Source of the DNA: Acidobacteriota bacterium
Lineage (GTDB): Bacteria; Acidobacteriota; Terriglobia; Terriglobales; Acidobacteriaceae
Assembly (NCBI GenBank): GCA_003225555.1
Contig: QIAM01000034.1
Coordinates: 1 to 63,359 of the forward strand
Reading direction: 5' to 3'
Length of the DNA: 63,359 nt
Positions 1-8,807 of this stretch are shown here, in pieces; within the stretch, counting starts at the first letter, position 1; every line of letters begins with the position of its first letter. The notes beneath the pieces are model-generated. The model was given only the letters and a program-made list of their open reading frames with translations. It did no database searches and had not been told where the DNA came from. A program made the translations under genes and the position numbers.

Positions 1-69
1 GACCGCTGGTTGCCTCCCGCCCGCACTTGTCATCCTTATCCCCTGCGCCGCATGGGCGTTATCACCTGA
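1..69 (+). CDS. C-terminal tail of a possible group II intron-encoded protein (partial)
   Basis: An open frame enters from the left edge and stops with TGA at 67-69, encoding 22 residues that end in HPYPLRRMGVIT. It lies immediately before an RNA segment that folds like group II intron domain V, which is where the reverse transcriptase/maturase frame of bacterial group II introns normally ends. The assignment rests on this position only; the tail is too short to show any domain. It could be chance. Confidence 0.3.
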   Translation, partial: DRWLPPARTCHPYPLRRMGVIT

Positions 70-147
70 GGTAAGAGCCGGATGCGGCAATCCCGCTTGT
101 CCGGATCCGTAGAGGGGGTTATGGGTAACCATGATTCCTACTCTGAC
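70..147 (+). mobile_element. 3' end of a group II intron (domains V and VI)
   Basis: Positions 75-107 fold like domain V. GAGCCGGA pairs with TCCGGATC (one mismatch), the catalytic AGC triad sits at 76-78, and a GCGG/CCGC upper stem follows. Positions 109-141 fold like domain VI: GTAG pairs with CTAC at the base, and the tip is ATGG-GTAA-CCAT with a GNRA-type tetraloop. A likely intron end in AC falls near 146-147. The upstream domains and most of the encoded protein lie outside the window. It faces the 3' end of treY, so the insertion is in the convergent intergenic space. Family membership is inferred from secondary structure by eye. Confidence 0.6.
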
Positions 148-222
148 TCCTTCACTTATCCAGTAGATGCCAGGCTCCCGGATGCCGCCATACAGCAAAT
201 CATGGTGACACCTGCTCGCCGC

Positions 223-3084
223 TCAATCGGTGGCACTTAACAAGGCGACAGGAAAATTCCGGAACAGCGAATCCGCTGGCAAAGCCTTCTTATTTGCGTG
301 ATCGGACGCAGCAAAAGCTTCGCCACTAACGACACTCGTCCAGTTGGACGGCGAACCAGAGGGTAGCAACAAGGCAGTGTCCTTCCAATCTGCCTCAGGC
401 CGATGGGACGACGGGTCCGCGAGTTGCAACAACCACCGCGGAACGGCAATCAGAACCTGCGTCCCATTGTGGCGGCGTGTAAAAGAGATAATATTCTGCG
501 AGCGTGCTCCGGCCACTTCCAACGGGAGGAAGTCGCCTGCCTCGAAGAGCGCTGCATTCTGGCCCCGGAAACGAATCGCCTTCTGCATCAGGAACAACTT
601 GATGCAGCCGGTATGCCAGCGACCAACCAGGTCAGGAAGCAGATTCTGGGGATCAGTGGCTTGCTTCTGCTCGATCTTCTCGAGCGTCGAGATGCGGCGA
701 TCAAAATCGACTGGCCCGCGATTGTCAGGATCCACCAGGCGCAAATCCCACAGCTCCGAGCCTTGAAAAAAATCAGGCACACCCGGAGAGGTAATCTTCA
801 GCAGAAGCTGGGACAGACTGTTCACCATGCCGTAATAGGCAATCTTCCGCTGGAATGGCTGGAAGTCGTGCAAGAAATCTTCCGCTTCAGGCGAGAGAAT
901 TCTGGCGACGAAGTGCTGCAGGGCGTCTTCATGCTTCTGATTCGGACGCGTCCAGCGCGTGTGGACCATCGCCTCGCGAGTGGCCTTGACCAAGTACGCT
1001 TGCAGGCGAGCGACCAGGTTTTCACAAGGTTCGCGATCCAGGGGACACACTCCAAGCAGAGTCTGGTACAGGAAATATTCTTCCGCACGGTCCGGAACAG
1101 GCCGCCTGTCGACCTCCTCTTTGTGCCGCGCATTCTGTTTGGCCCACAGCTCTAGGTGAGCCTGCCATTCATCCGGCATTTCGGAAAGAACGTTGATGCG
1201 GGCGCGCACGCCTTCACTGCGTTTCGTATCGTGCGTGGCCGTAGCGTTCATGGTGTGAAGCCAGTGTTGGCGCCGAGTCTCGAGGAACGAGAAAAATCCC
1301 TCGCGCGTACTTGCTTTGGAAGGCTCCGGGTCTCCTCCTACTTCATTCAGCGAAAGCAGCGGATGGTAAACATACAGAGCCGTGTCTTCCATGCCCTTGG
1401 CGACGATGGGCACCGTGAGCTGCTGCCAGCGCATCACAAACGCCAGCCGCGCCTCGCGCTGGTCGGGAAGCACGTGCGGACGATTCTCCAGCAGCAGCAC
1501 TTCGCGCACAAAGTCGAAGCAAGCCGGCTCCAGGTGCGGCGCCCGGCGAGGAGCCTCCTCAAGGGCTTCGCCAATGTACTTCCGGGAATGCTCGGGAATT
1601 TCCATGTTGCGGATATAAGTGCGATAAACAGGGAGACACGCCGTCACTTCCGTCAAGACGTCGATCATCTGCTGCCGTGGCAATTCCCGGGCATAGCGAT
1701 CCTGGGTGGCGAGTTCGGCGATTTGGCGTCCGAGCGAACGCATCTCCACTCCGAGCAGTGTGCTCATGACGAGCTTTTTCTTCTGGTAAAGCACGTCGGC
1801 GAATTTCTGCTGGCGCCCGACAAACGCGGAATAAATCTGCTCAATGCGCGCGGCCCCTTCGGGGTTCACCTGAATCCCATTTGCCTGGTTCAAATAGTCG
1901 TAGCCAGTCGTCCCAGCGACTGGCCAATCGGTCGGCAGAAATTCATCGCGCGCCAGGATTTTCTCGACAATCAAGTAGCTTAAGGATGAGCCCGGCGCCG
2001 CCTCTGGGGACGTCAACCGCTCTTGCAGTTTCGTGAGATAGGCATACGGATCGCGGAGGCCATCGATGTGATCAATGCGAAGACCCGTAAACGGACCGCG
2101 CGAGATCAGCCGCAGCAGGTGTCCGTGCATCGCTTCAAACACAACGGGGTCTTCCACCCGGACTCCCACCAGGTCGGCAATCGTGAAGAACCGCCGGTAA
2201 TTGATACTTTCGTTGATGTTCTGCCAGTAGACGAGCTTGTAGTTCTGTTCCGCCAGCAGTCGTTGTAAATCACTGAGGCTCGCCGGATCATTAGGCTTCC
2301 CGTTCAATTCGCGAAGGTTGTCCTCAAGAAATGCGGCGATCTCAGCATTCGTCTTGACCAGCCTCCACAGTCGGTCCCGAGTACCTTCGAAGCGAAGTCG
2401 CCGGTCCGCAGCAGTTTCTCCGGAGCGGCGGTCTGCGTTGGCCAGATTGGAAAAGGAAGCCAGGATGCCGGCATATTCCTGATAGACGGTTGAGTCTTCG
2501 CCAAGCGTTTCCTTGAGGCGGCGGATGCGCCGGTTCAGAATTCCGTGATAGCTGCGGGGAGCGACCGGAAACAGCGAGTCGAAGTACTGAAAATAAAATC
2601 GGCCATCCTGATAAGTGAGCCTGAGTTCCCCAGAATCCAACACCTCACCGAAGGGGCGTCCCAGCACGGGCAGAAGAATTTTCCCATCAAGACTGCGCGA
2701 AGCGGGATGCCAGTCAATGTCGAAGTAGGCCGCGTAGGCGGATTCCGTGCCATTCTCAAGCACGTCTGTCCACCAGGCGTTCTCCATGTTTGCCGCCATG
2801 TGGTTGGGGACGATGTCGAACAGCAGGCCCATGCCTCGCTTTTGCAATTCATTCTGAAAGATCTCGAATTCCTCTTCGGTTCCGAGCTCGGGATTGAGAC
2901 GCGTGGGATCGGTCACATCGTAGCCGTGTCGACTGCCCTTGCGGCTGGCGAGAATGGGAGATACATAGACATCCGAAATCCCGAGCTTCTTCAAATAGTC
3001 CAGAATTTTCACCGCGTCGGCCAGACGGAAGTCTTTGTTGAGTTGAAGCCGGTAAGTCGCGGTCGGAATGCGGGTCAGCGGCAT
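223..3084 (-). CDS. treY: Malto-oligosyltrehalose synthase (GH13)
   Basis: Cytoplasmic enzyme that isomerises the reducing-end alpha-1,4 bond of maltodextrins to the alpha,alpha-1,1 bond, the first step of the TreY/TreZ trehalose route. The 953-aa protein shows the GH13 motifs: FDIVPNHMA (89-97), LRIDHIDGL (335-343, nucleophile Asp338), LIVEKIL (371-377, acid/base Glu374) and THDTKRSE (617-624). GTTGYDYLN (391-399) and KGMEDTA (563-569) are typical of TreY rather than other GH13 enzymes. The start codon lies 2 nt after the stop of the GH57 gene, so it is the third gene of a treZ-GH57-treY operon. Length is at the upper end for the family. No treX debranching gene is seen. Confidence 0.95.
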   Translation of the reverse strand: MPLTRIPTATYRLQLNKDFRLADAVKILDYLKKLGISDVYVSPILASRKGSRHGYDVTDPTRLNPELGTEEEFEIFQNELQKRGMGLLFDIVPNHMAANMENAWWTDVLENGTESAYAAYFDIDWHPASRSLDGKILLPVLGRPFGEVLDSGELRLTYQDGRFYFQYFDSLFPVAPRSYHGILNRRIRRLKETLGEDSTVYQEYAGILASFSNLANADRRSGETAADRRLRFEGTRDRLWRLVKTNAEIAAFLEDNLRELNGKPNDPASLSDLQRLLAEQNYKLVYWQNINESINYRRFFTIADLVGVRVEDPVVFEAMHGHLLRLISRGPFTGLRIDHIDGLRDPYAYLTKLQERLTSPEAAPGSSLSYLIVEKILARDEFLPTDWPVAGTTGYDYLNQANGIQVNPEGAARIEQIYSAFVGRQQKFADVLYQKKKLVMSTLLGVEMRSLGRQIAELATQDRYARELPRQQMIDVLTEVTACLPVYRTYIRNMEIPEHSRKYIGEALEEAPRRAPHLEPACFDFVREVLLLENRPHVLPDQREARLAFVMRWQQLTVPIVAKGMEDTALYVYHPLLSLNEVGGDPEPSKASTREGFFSFLETRRQHWLHTMNATATHDTKRSEGVRARINVLSEMPDEWQAHLELWAKQNARHKEEVDRRPVPDRAEEYFLYQTLLGVCPLDREPCENLVARLQAYLVKATREAMVHTRWTRPNQKHEDALQHFVARILSPEAEDFLHDFQPFQRKIAYYGMVNSLSQLLLKITSPGVPDFFQGSELWDLRLVDPDNRGPVDFDRRISTLEKIEQKQATDPQNLLPDLVGRWHTGCIKLFLMQKAIRFRGQNAALFEAGDFLPLEVAGARSQNIISFTRRHNGTQVLIAVPRWLLQLADPSSHRPEADWKDTALLLPSGSPSNWTSVVSGEAFAASDHANKKALPADSLFRNFPVALLSATD

Positions 3085-3086
3085 GC

Positions 3087-5519
3087 TTATGCCTGTAGTG
3101 CGGGCTCGGGAATGCGGATTTGTAACTGCGTCGCCAGGCGAGTTAGATCGTCGAAATATTGACGGACGGCGGGATCGTGCTCCCGTGCTTCCAAGCCATT
3201 CTCCTCAAACGCCTTGACCAGTGCGGGGTAGCAGATGTTCTGCACCTCCCACAGCGTTACCGGGAAGGGCAGCGATGGAATCAAATCCATAGACTTGCGC
3301 AACCGCTCCGCCGCAACCGGGTCTCCGGGATTGGCCGCGAACTCCGCGGCCTCTTTTTCAAGGCGTTGACGCATGGCATATTCCAGCGTAGTGGTATCGA
3401 GAGCGATGTTGGTGGCGGCGGTTTCTTTCAGAAGTCCCAGGAGGCTGTCGGCATCGAGTTCCGGACGCTCGAACAATTGCTGCAGCTGGTTGTTAAGAGC
3501 AATTTCGGCCGCCGCTTTCAGCGCGTTCGGGACTGGGATCGAGAGTCCAGTCAAGAACCGGAGCAGCGGCGCCTGGTTCTCAAAGATCGCTCGATATACG
3601 GCGGCTGCCGAGGTTAGCGATTCGTTCAGAATGATTTTCGCGATTTTTCTTTGCTCATCGCGGAAGAGCAGCCGCAGCGAAAGCCGCTCCTCGAATGCCT
3701 GATCCAGCAACCGGATGGCCTCGGCAGTATCTGCCTGCACAAACGCTTTCACCAGCTGTTGATGGAACTCGCCGTTCGTGGCCGCGCCGAGAGGCTTCAC
3801 GCCGGCCGTGATGTTGTGATCGCCGAGATGCAGAACCGCGAACTTCACCGCCGCGGACTCCTGGGTGATCTCTGAGCGAAGGCGGGCAGAGCCGGTAGCC
3901 AATCTCATCTTGCCTTCGGCTTCCAACGAATAGTTCTCGCGTTCCACGTCGTAACAATAGACCCGCGTCTTATCCCCGTAATTTTCAAAGAGGGAACTGA
4001 TCGCATAGTGCCCGGCCACGCGTTCGATGTCGACGAATGCCGGCTTCACCCACTTCTCATAGATTTGCGCGCCGTCCCCGTGTTCTGGGAGATTGCTTTT
4101 AGCCTTCGCCAGTTGTTGCAGGAACTCCGCCTCCAGCGCCTCACCACAACATTCCTGTGCAAGTTGCACGGCGCGTCCCGCGTAGTGCAGCACCTGCGCG
4201 GTCTCGATTCCCGAAAGTTCGTCGAAGAACCAGCCACAACTGGTGTACATCAGCATGGCGTGGCGTTGCATTTCGAGCAGGCGCAAAGCCAAGACCTGCT
4301 CCTGCTCATTTAGCGGACGAAGCGCGTGCTCGGCGAAGAACGCTGCGCGGGATTCTTCGGAGCGGTCGAGAATGACTCGAATGTAGTCGTGGCGCGCAGT
4401 CCAGGGATCGCGTAGAAGAGCAGAAAGATTCTTTTCAAAGATGGGCGCCAGGCGGTCGCGCAGCCAGTCGAGCGCTGCCCGCAGCGGTGCACGCCATTCC
4501 TGATTCCAGGCATGGCCACCAGAGTTGCAGCCGCAGTTGGAGCGCCAGCGCTCCACGCCATGAACGCAGCTCCACGAACTGTTCTCGACGATTTCGGCAA
4601 GCTGCGACGGCGGAAACTTCTCGAGAAATTCTCCGTAGTTGGTGAGCTGCGCCAGTTTGTTTTCTTCGATGTAGTGCAGGGCGTAGCTGAGGGCCATTTC
4701 ACCGTAGTGGTGGTGATGGCCATAGCTTTCTCCGTCGGTGGCGAGGTGGACCAACTGCGGTCCCCGGCGGGTTTCGGAGAACCCGCTGATGAGCCGCTCG
4801 GCGAATCGTCTTCCATCGTTCAGCAAACCCTCGAAGGCCACGCCCTGCGAAATCGGGCCGTCATAGAAGAACAGTTGGATCTTTCTCTTTGAGGGCAACT
4901 CTGCGAAATAAGCGTGGCTGGGATCAACCCCGCCATCACTGACGTCTTGCCACTTGATTGCTCTTTTCGAGCGCACCCGCTTGGCCTGTCGCGGCGCCAG
5001 AATCGTGAACTTGATGTCGTTCTCCGCCAGCACCTCGAGCGTTTCGGTGTCGACCGCAGTTTCCGGCAGCCACATGCCCTCCGGCTTGCGTCCGAAGCGC
5101 GATTCAAAATCACGAATCCCCCACTTTACCTGCGTTACTTTGTCGCGGTGATTGGCCAGGGGCAGGATCATGTGGTTGTAACCCTGCGCCATCGCCGATC
5201 CGTGACCCGAGAAGCGAGCCGCGCTGATTTTGTCAGCTTCGAGAATCGCTTCGTAGACCTTCGGAGCTTCTGACTTGAGCCAGGACAACAACGTTGGGCC
5301 GAAGTTAAAACTGATTTGCGAGTAGTTGCTGACCAACTTCAGGATGCGGTTCTCGTTGTCCAGTACGCGCGAGACCGCGTTCGGCGCATAGCATTCGGCG
5401 GTGATGCGCTGGTTCCAGTCGTGATAAGGGTAGGCGGAGTCCTGCAACTCGACAGCTTCGAGCGACGGATTCTCTCGTGGCGGCTGGTAGAAATGCCCGT
5501 GGATACAAACGTATCTCAT
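3087..5519 (-). CDS. GH57 glycoside hydrolase with DUF3536 domain
   Basis: An 810-aa protein whose N-terminal half carries GH57 signatures: HGHFYQPP (7-14), GMWLPETAVD (148-157, region of the family nucleophile Glu) and TDGESYGHHH (261-270, region of the acid/base Asp). The C-terminal half matches the DUF3536 region that commonly follows this GH57 type. GH57 enzymes act on alpha-1,4/1,6 glucans (amylase, branching enzyme, glucanotransferase); the exact reaction here is unknown. The frame is open upstream to 5801, but the ATG at 5519 overlaps the treZ stop as ATGA and begins exactly at the conserved MRYVCIHGH start, so I chose it. Coupled to treZ and treY, it probably supplies or trims the maltodextrin substrate. 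Confidence 0.88.
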   Translation of the reverse strand: MRYVCIHGHFYQPPRENPSLEAVELQDSAYPYHDWNQRITAECYAPNAVSRVLDNENRILKLVSNYSQISFNFGPTLLSWLKSEAPKVYEAILEADKISAARFSGHGSAMAQGYNHMILPLANHRDKVTQVKWGIRDFESRFGRKPEGMWLPETAVDTETLEVLAENDIKFTILAPRQAKRVRSKRAIKWQDVSDGGVDPSHAYFAELPSKRKIQLFFYDGPISQGVAFEGLLNDGRRFAERLISGFSETRRGPQLVHLATDGESYGHHHHYGEMALSYALHYIEENKLAQLTNYGEFLEKFPPSQLAEIVENSSWSCVHGVERWRSNCGCNSGGHAWNQEWRAPLRAALDWLRDRLAPIFEKNLSALLRDPWTARHDYIRVILDRSEESRAAFFAEHALRPLNEQEQVLALRLLEMQRHAMLMYTSCGWFFDELSGIETAQVLHYAGRAVQLAQECCGEALEAEFLQQLAKAKSNLPEHGDGAQIYEKWVKPAFVDIERVAGHYAISSLFENYGDKTRVYCYDVERENYSLEAEGKMRLATGSARLRSEITQESAAVKFAVLHLGDHNITAGVKPLGAATNGEFHQQLVKAFVQADTAEAIRLLDQAFEERLSLRLLFRDEQRKIAKIILNESLTSAAAVYRAIFENQAPLLRFLTGLSIPVPNALKAAAEIALNNQLQQLFERPELDADSLLGLLKETAATNIALDTTTLEYAMRQRLEKEAAEFAANPGDPVAAERLRKSMDLIPSLPFPVTLWEVQNICYPALVKAFEENGLEAREHDPAVRQYFDDLTRLATQLQIRIPEPALQA

Positions 5520-7387
5520 CGGCGCTCCGTGTTCGAAGGCAGTCTCTCGAAGACGACAAATGAATGTGGATGCAAACGCAACACAAATGGTTTCGAAAAA
5601 CTCACTTGAATAGGAAGACTTTCTCCGGGACCGCGCCAGATGCGATCCGCAGAGAAAATGCGCGTCCGCCACAAGCCTTCCCATTGTGGCAGGTCCGGAC
5701 TCGCAATCAAGTCGGCGAAATTGAAAATGATGAGAAGGCTCGGCGTCGAATCCTCTCTCGCGACAAAGATCATTGATCCCGCCTGCTCCCAAACATGCCA
5801 ATCGCCGTCGCTTCCCAGATCCAGATCGCGCCGGAGGCGAATCAGTTCTTTATAGAAGCCCAGCAGCGTAGCGTGCGGTTCCCGCTCTTTCAGAAAATGC
5901 TGCAACTGCGACCGGCGAAAGGTACCCTCATCTTGGGGATCGGGCACAGTACCTTCCCAGCCAAACGCCGCGAATTCTTCCCGGCGCCCGCGACGCACCG
6001 CTTCCACGAGGCTGGCATCGAGATGGCTCGTGAAGTACTGAAACGGCGCCGTCTCACTGTACTCCTCCCCCATGAACAGCAAGGGCACGAAGGGGGAGAG
6101 CAGTGTGGCGCCGGCCGCGAGCTTCTGCGATTCGAAATCAACCAGTGCGCTCAGCCTCTGTCCCGTGGCCCGATTGCCCACCTGATCATGATTCTGACTG
6201 CATACCACGAAGTGTGAGGGAGAAAGTCCCCGCGTGGAGTTACCGTGCCTTCGCTGTCGAAAGCGGGAATACTGGCCTCGGAAGTACCAGCCTTCTCGAA
6301 ATATGGTCGCCAGTTGCGAGATGTCTCCGAAATCCTGGTAGTAGCCCGTCCTTTCTTTCGTAAGCAGAGCGTGGAGCGCGTGGTGGAAATCGTCGCTCCA
6401 TTGCCCGTCGACGCCGTAGCCGCCGCGCTCGCGCGGCAAAATCACGCGCGAATCATTCAAGTCGCTTTCCGCGATCAAATGAGTCTGTCGTCCAAGGCGG
6501 CGTGAAAGGTCTGCGACTGCCGCCTTAAGCTCTGCCAGGAAAGGAGACGCGCTGAAATCGAAAATGCTGTGAATGGCATCGAGGCGCAAAATATCGAAAT
6601 GGTATTCCTCAAGCCAGTACAGCGCGTTTTCGAGAAAGTAGCGCCGCACCTCGTCGCTGTGGGCGCCATCGTAGTTGATCGCCTCTCCCCACGGCGTGCG
6701 GTAACGATCGGTGAAATACGGACCATAGGCGGGCAGGTGATTCCCCTCGGGACCGAGGTGGTTGTAGACAACATCCAACGCGACCGCGAGTCCGCGCGTA
6801 TGAACTGCATTGACCATCCGCTGCAGGCCAGTTGGTCCGCCATAAGAGTTTTGCGGCGCAAAAGGGTAAACTCCGTCATAGCCCCAATTTCGAGAACCGG
6901 GAAACTGTGCAACCGGCATGAGTTCTATCGTGGTGACGCCGAACTGGACAAGTCCATCGAGATGTGGAATCAAAGCCTCAAACGATCCTTCCTCCGTATA
7001 GGTACCAGCGTGGATTTCATAAAAGACGCTGCGCTCAAGCGGCACACCAATCCAGTGCTTGTCGCCCCACACGAAACCACGCGTATCCACCAACTGCGAC
7101 GGCCCGTGGACACCCTCCGGCTGAAATCGCGAAGCAGGGTCCGGGAGCTCTCGCGAATCGTCCAGGCGGTAGAGATACCTTGTGCCCGACTCAACCGCTT
7201 CGATCACCGCGACGTGATAGCCGCGATCAGCCCTCTCCATTTCGACGAGCCGTTCCTTCGCTCCAAGAACGTGAACACTTACATGCTGCGAGTTCGGAGC
7301 CCAAAGTACGAACTGCCACTCTCCGCTGCGAAGCCGCGTGGCTCCCAGAGGTGCATCGGCAAGTTGGGCAGGAGTTGAGACGATCAT
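5516..7387 (-). CDS. treZ: Malto-oligosyltrehalose trehalohydrolase (GH13)
   Basis: Releases trehalose from the malto-oligosyltrehalose made by TreY. The 623-aa protein has an N-terminal CBM48-like beta domain (about 15-100) and a GH13 barrel with DVVYNHLGPEGN (205-216), ILRLDAIH (266-273, nucleophile Asp270), LIAESD (304-309, acid/base Glu307) and QNHDQVGN (398-405, Asp401). The open frame extends upstream to 7618, but the ATG at 7387 gives the expected family length and begins just before the CBM48 region. The 3' end overlaps the GH57 gene by 4 nt (ATGA). The 240 bp upstream contain a paired palindrome and presumably the promoter; no clear Shine-Dalgarno is seen. Confidence 0.94.
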   Translation of the reverse strand: MIVSTPAQLADAPLGATRLRSGEWQFVLWAPNSQHVSVHVLGAKERLVEMERADRGYHVAVIEAVESGTRYLYRLDDSRELPDPASRFQPEGVHGPSQLVDTRGFVWGDKHWIGVPLERSVFYEIHAGTYTEEGSFEALIPHLDGLVQFGVTTIELMPVAQFPGSRNWGYDGVYPFAPQNSYGGPTGLQRMVNAVHTRGLAVALDVVYNHLGPEGNHLPAYGPYFTDRYRTPWGEAINYDGAHSDEVRRYFLENALYWLEEYHFDILRLDAIHSIFDFSASPFLAELKAAVADLSRRLGRQTHLIAESDLNDSRVILPRERGGYGVDGQWSDDFHHALHALLTKERTGYYQDFGDISQLATIFREGWYFRGQYSRFRQRRHGNSTRGLSPSHFVVCSQNHDQVGNRATGQRLSALVDFESQKLAAGATLLSPFVPLLFMGEEYSETAPFQYFTSHLDASLVEAVRRGRREEFAAFGWEGTVPDPQDEGTFRRSQLQHFLKEREPHATLLGFYKELIRLRRDLDLGSDGDWHVWEQAGSMIFVAREDSTPSLLIIFNFADLIASPDLPQWEGLWRTRIFSADRIWRGPGESLPIQVSFSKPFVLRLHPHSFVVFERLPSNTERR

Positions 7388-7538
7388 TACTTCGAAGTTT
7401 CTGCAGGAATCCTTGCTACGCTTACCAAAGCAAATAGAAGCGATGCTGCACAGTCCCCCCTTAGAGTCATAGGAGACAAGTAAGAAAGCAACAATACAGT
7501 GAAGTACCGATTCATAGCACAACTTGCAATCGCGTAGC

Positions 7539-7597
7539 CCGGACGCATTCGTCCGGCGTCGCTCGCTTCGCCCCGCGGGCGGACGAATGCGTCCGCC
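7539..7597. repeat. Paired palindromes sharing a GGACGCATTCGTCC core
   Basis: Two hairpins lie back to back. At 7539-7556, CCGGACG-CATT-CGTCCGG has a 7-bp stem. At 7578-7597, GGCGGACG-AATG-CGTCCGCC has an 8-bp stem. The 14-nt core of the first is the reverse complement of the core of the second, so the pair is itself an inverted repeat around a spacer of about 21 nt. It sits upstream of treZ and downstream of the 7629-8618 gene, without a T tract, so a REP-like element is more likely than a terminator. Confidence 0.7.
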
Positions 7598-7628
7598 GCT
7601 GTGTGGATAAATGACCATCTCCCTCCCG

Positions 7629-8618
7629 CTACTGGAAACGGTACGCAGGCTTCAATTCGCAGCGATAGACGCGGGTTTGATCGGCATTCACCCGCGAGCT
7701 GCAAGTCGCCCAACTCAAATGCAGCGCTGGTCCCAGCGGAAAGATAATGGTCTGGCCGTCGATATCTGCCTCAATGTTCACGCCCTCCGCCGATGCCGGC
7801 AGCGTGAAGTTCAGCGAGTCTCCAAAGATTACGGGATAAGATTCGTGAATCAGTTCGCTGGCCATCGGGTGAAATACTTCCGCCTCCAGCAGGAAAGTCG
7901 CCGTGTCGGACCAGTTGCGTGCCGAGACCATGATCGTCTGCCCGCCTTGCGAAAAACGGTCCGCCTCGATCCGGGTGAAAGGGCAAGGTCCGGCGATGCA
8001 GGACGCCCGGGCATCGCGGAACTCGTTCCCCATGCCCGCATCGAGCGTGGCTGCTCCCAGCGCGGCCTTCCATTTGCCATCCGGTGAGCACGGATGCTGA
8101 CCCTTGCACGGGACATTCCCCTTATTCGTGATGTCAAAAATCTTCACTGCGCTGCCAATGTTCACGTCCGTCATGTTCTTAATTGAAAACCGGACGCGCA
8201 CATTGTCCACCTTGATGTCCGGCAGTCCCGGGGTACGCGAAGGCTTGGCCGTTAGAGGGACCATGCGGGCGATGTAGAGTTTGTCGCCGACAAAGTCGTC
8301 AAGATCGAAATCGCGGTACCCGACATGGTGAAAATGAAGCTTGGCCTGGTCGCCACGCCTCACCCCGCGGGGCAACGCGATACGAAAGAATCCCGAGGCG
8401 TCCGAGCGGGCAGTACCCCTGGCGAGCTTGTTCTCCACAGACACTTCGACGTCGGCGATCGGCAACTCCCTGCGCGGGTCTGGATCCTGCACCATCACCG
8501 CTCCCTGCAGCGTAACGGCACTCTGCCGGTGCCAGTGCACCAGCAGAACCGAGGCAATCGCCAATACCACCGCTACAACGCCAGCACTCCACAGCTCGAT
8601 TTTTTGGCTATGAGTCAT
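7629..8618 (-). CDS. Membrane-anchored protein with a carboxypeptidase-regulatory-like domain, function unknown
   Basis: A 329-aa protein. Residues about 10-28 form one hydrophobic segment after a short N-terminus, consistent with a signal anchor. About residues 35-110 read like a carboxypeptidase-regulatory/Ig-type beta domain, with a predicted transport role unlikely. The remainder is beta-rich with paired cysteines, including KGQHPCSPDG and RASCIAGPC, which suggests an exported location. I recognise no catalytic motif. It precedes the treZ operon on the same strand but is separated from it by 241 bp containing a palindrome pair, so it is probably a separate unit, transcribed divergently from the glycoamylase-like gene. 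Confidence 0.7.
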   Translation of the reverse strand: MTHSQKIELWSAGVVAVVLAIASVLLVHWHRQSAVTLQGAVMVQDPDPRRELPIADVEVSVENKLARGTARSDASGFFRIALPRGVRRGDQAKLHFHHVGYRDFDLDDFVGDKLYIARMVPLTAKPSRTPGLPDIKVDNVRVRFSIKNMTDVNIGSAVKIFDITNKGNVPCKGQHPCSPDGKWKAALGAATLDAGMGNEFRDARASCIAGPCPFTRIEADRFSQGGQTIMVSARNWSDTATFLLEAEVFHPMASELIHESYPVIFGDSLNFTLPASAEGVNIEADIDGQTIIFPLGPALHLSWATCSSRVNADQTRVYRCELKPAYRFQ

Positions 8619-8807
8619 GCAAGATCGATGGCGCTACCTGGCGGCGATACATGTCCCCGTCGCCCATCGAGATCCCTAACCAGATGCTAAATCTAAATGA
8701 TGGTACAGCCAATCCAGCATCCGAGAGATAGGGGGATGCATCATCATTCTTTATTCTTTGTCGCGCTTTCCTTCTCTGGAGTTTAGGATGGCATTAAAGA
8801 AAGTGGA

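Noticed and set aside
5519..5801. Upstream extension of the GH57 frame
   Set aside because: The extra 94 residues lie over treZ in another frame and precede the conserved N-terminal HGHFYQPP region; the ATGA overlap start is better.
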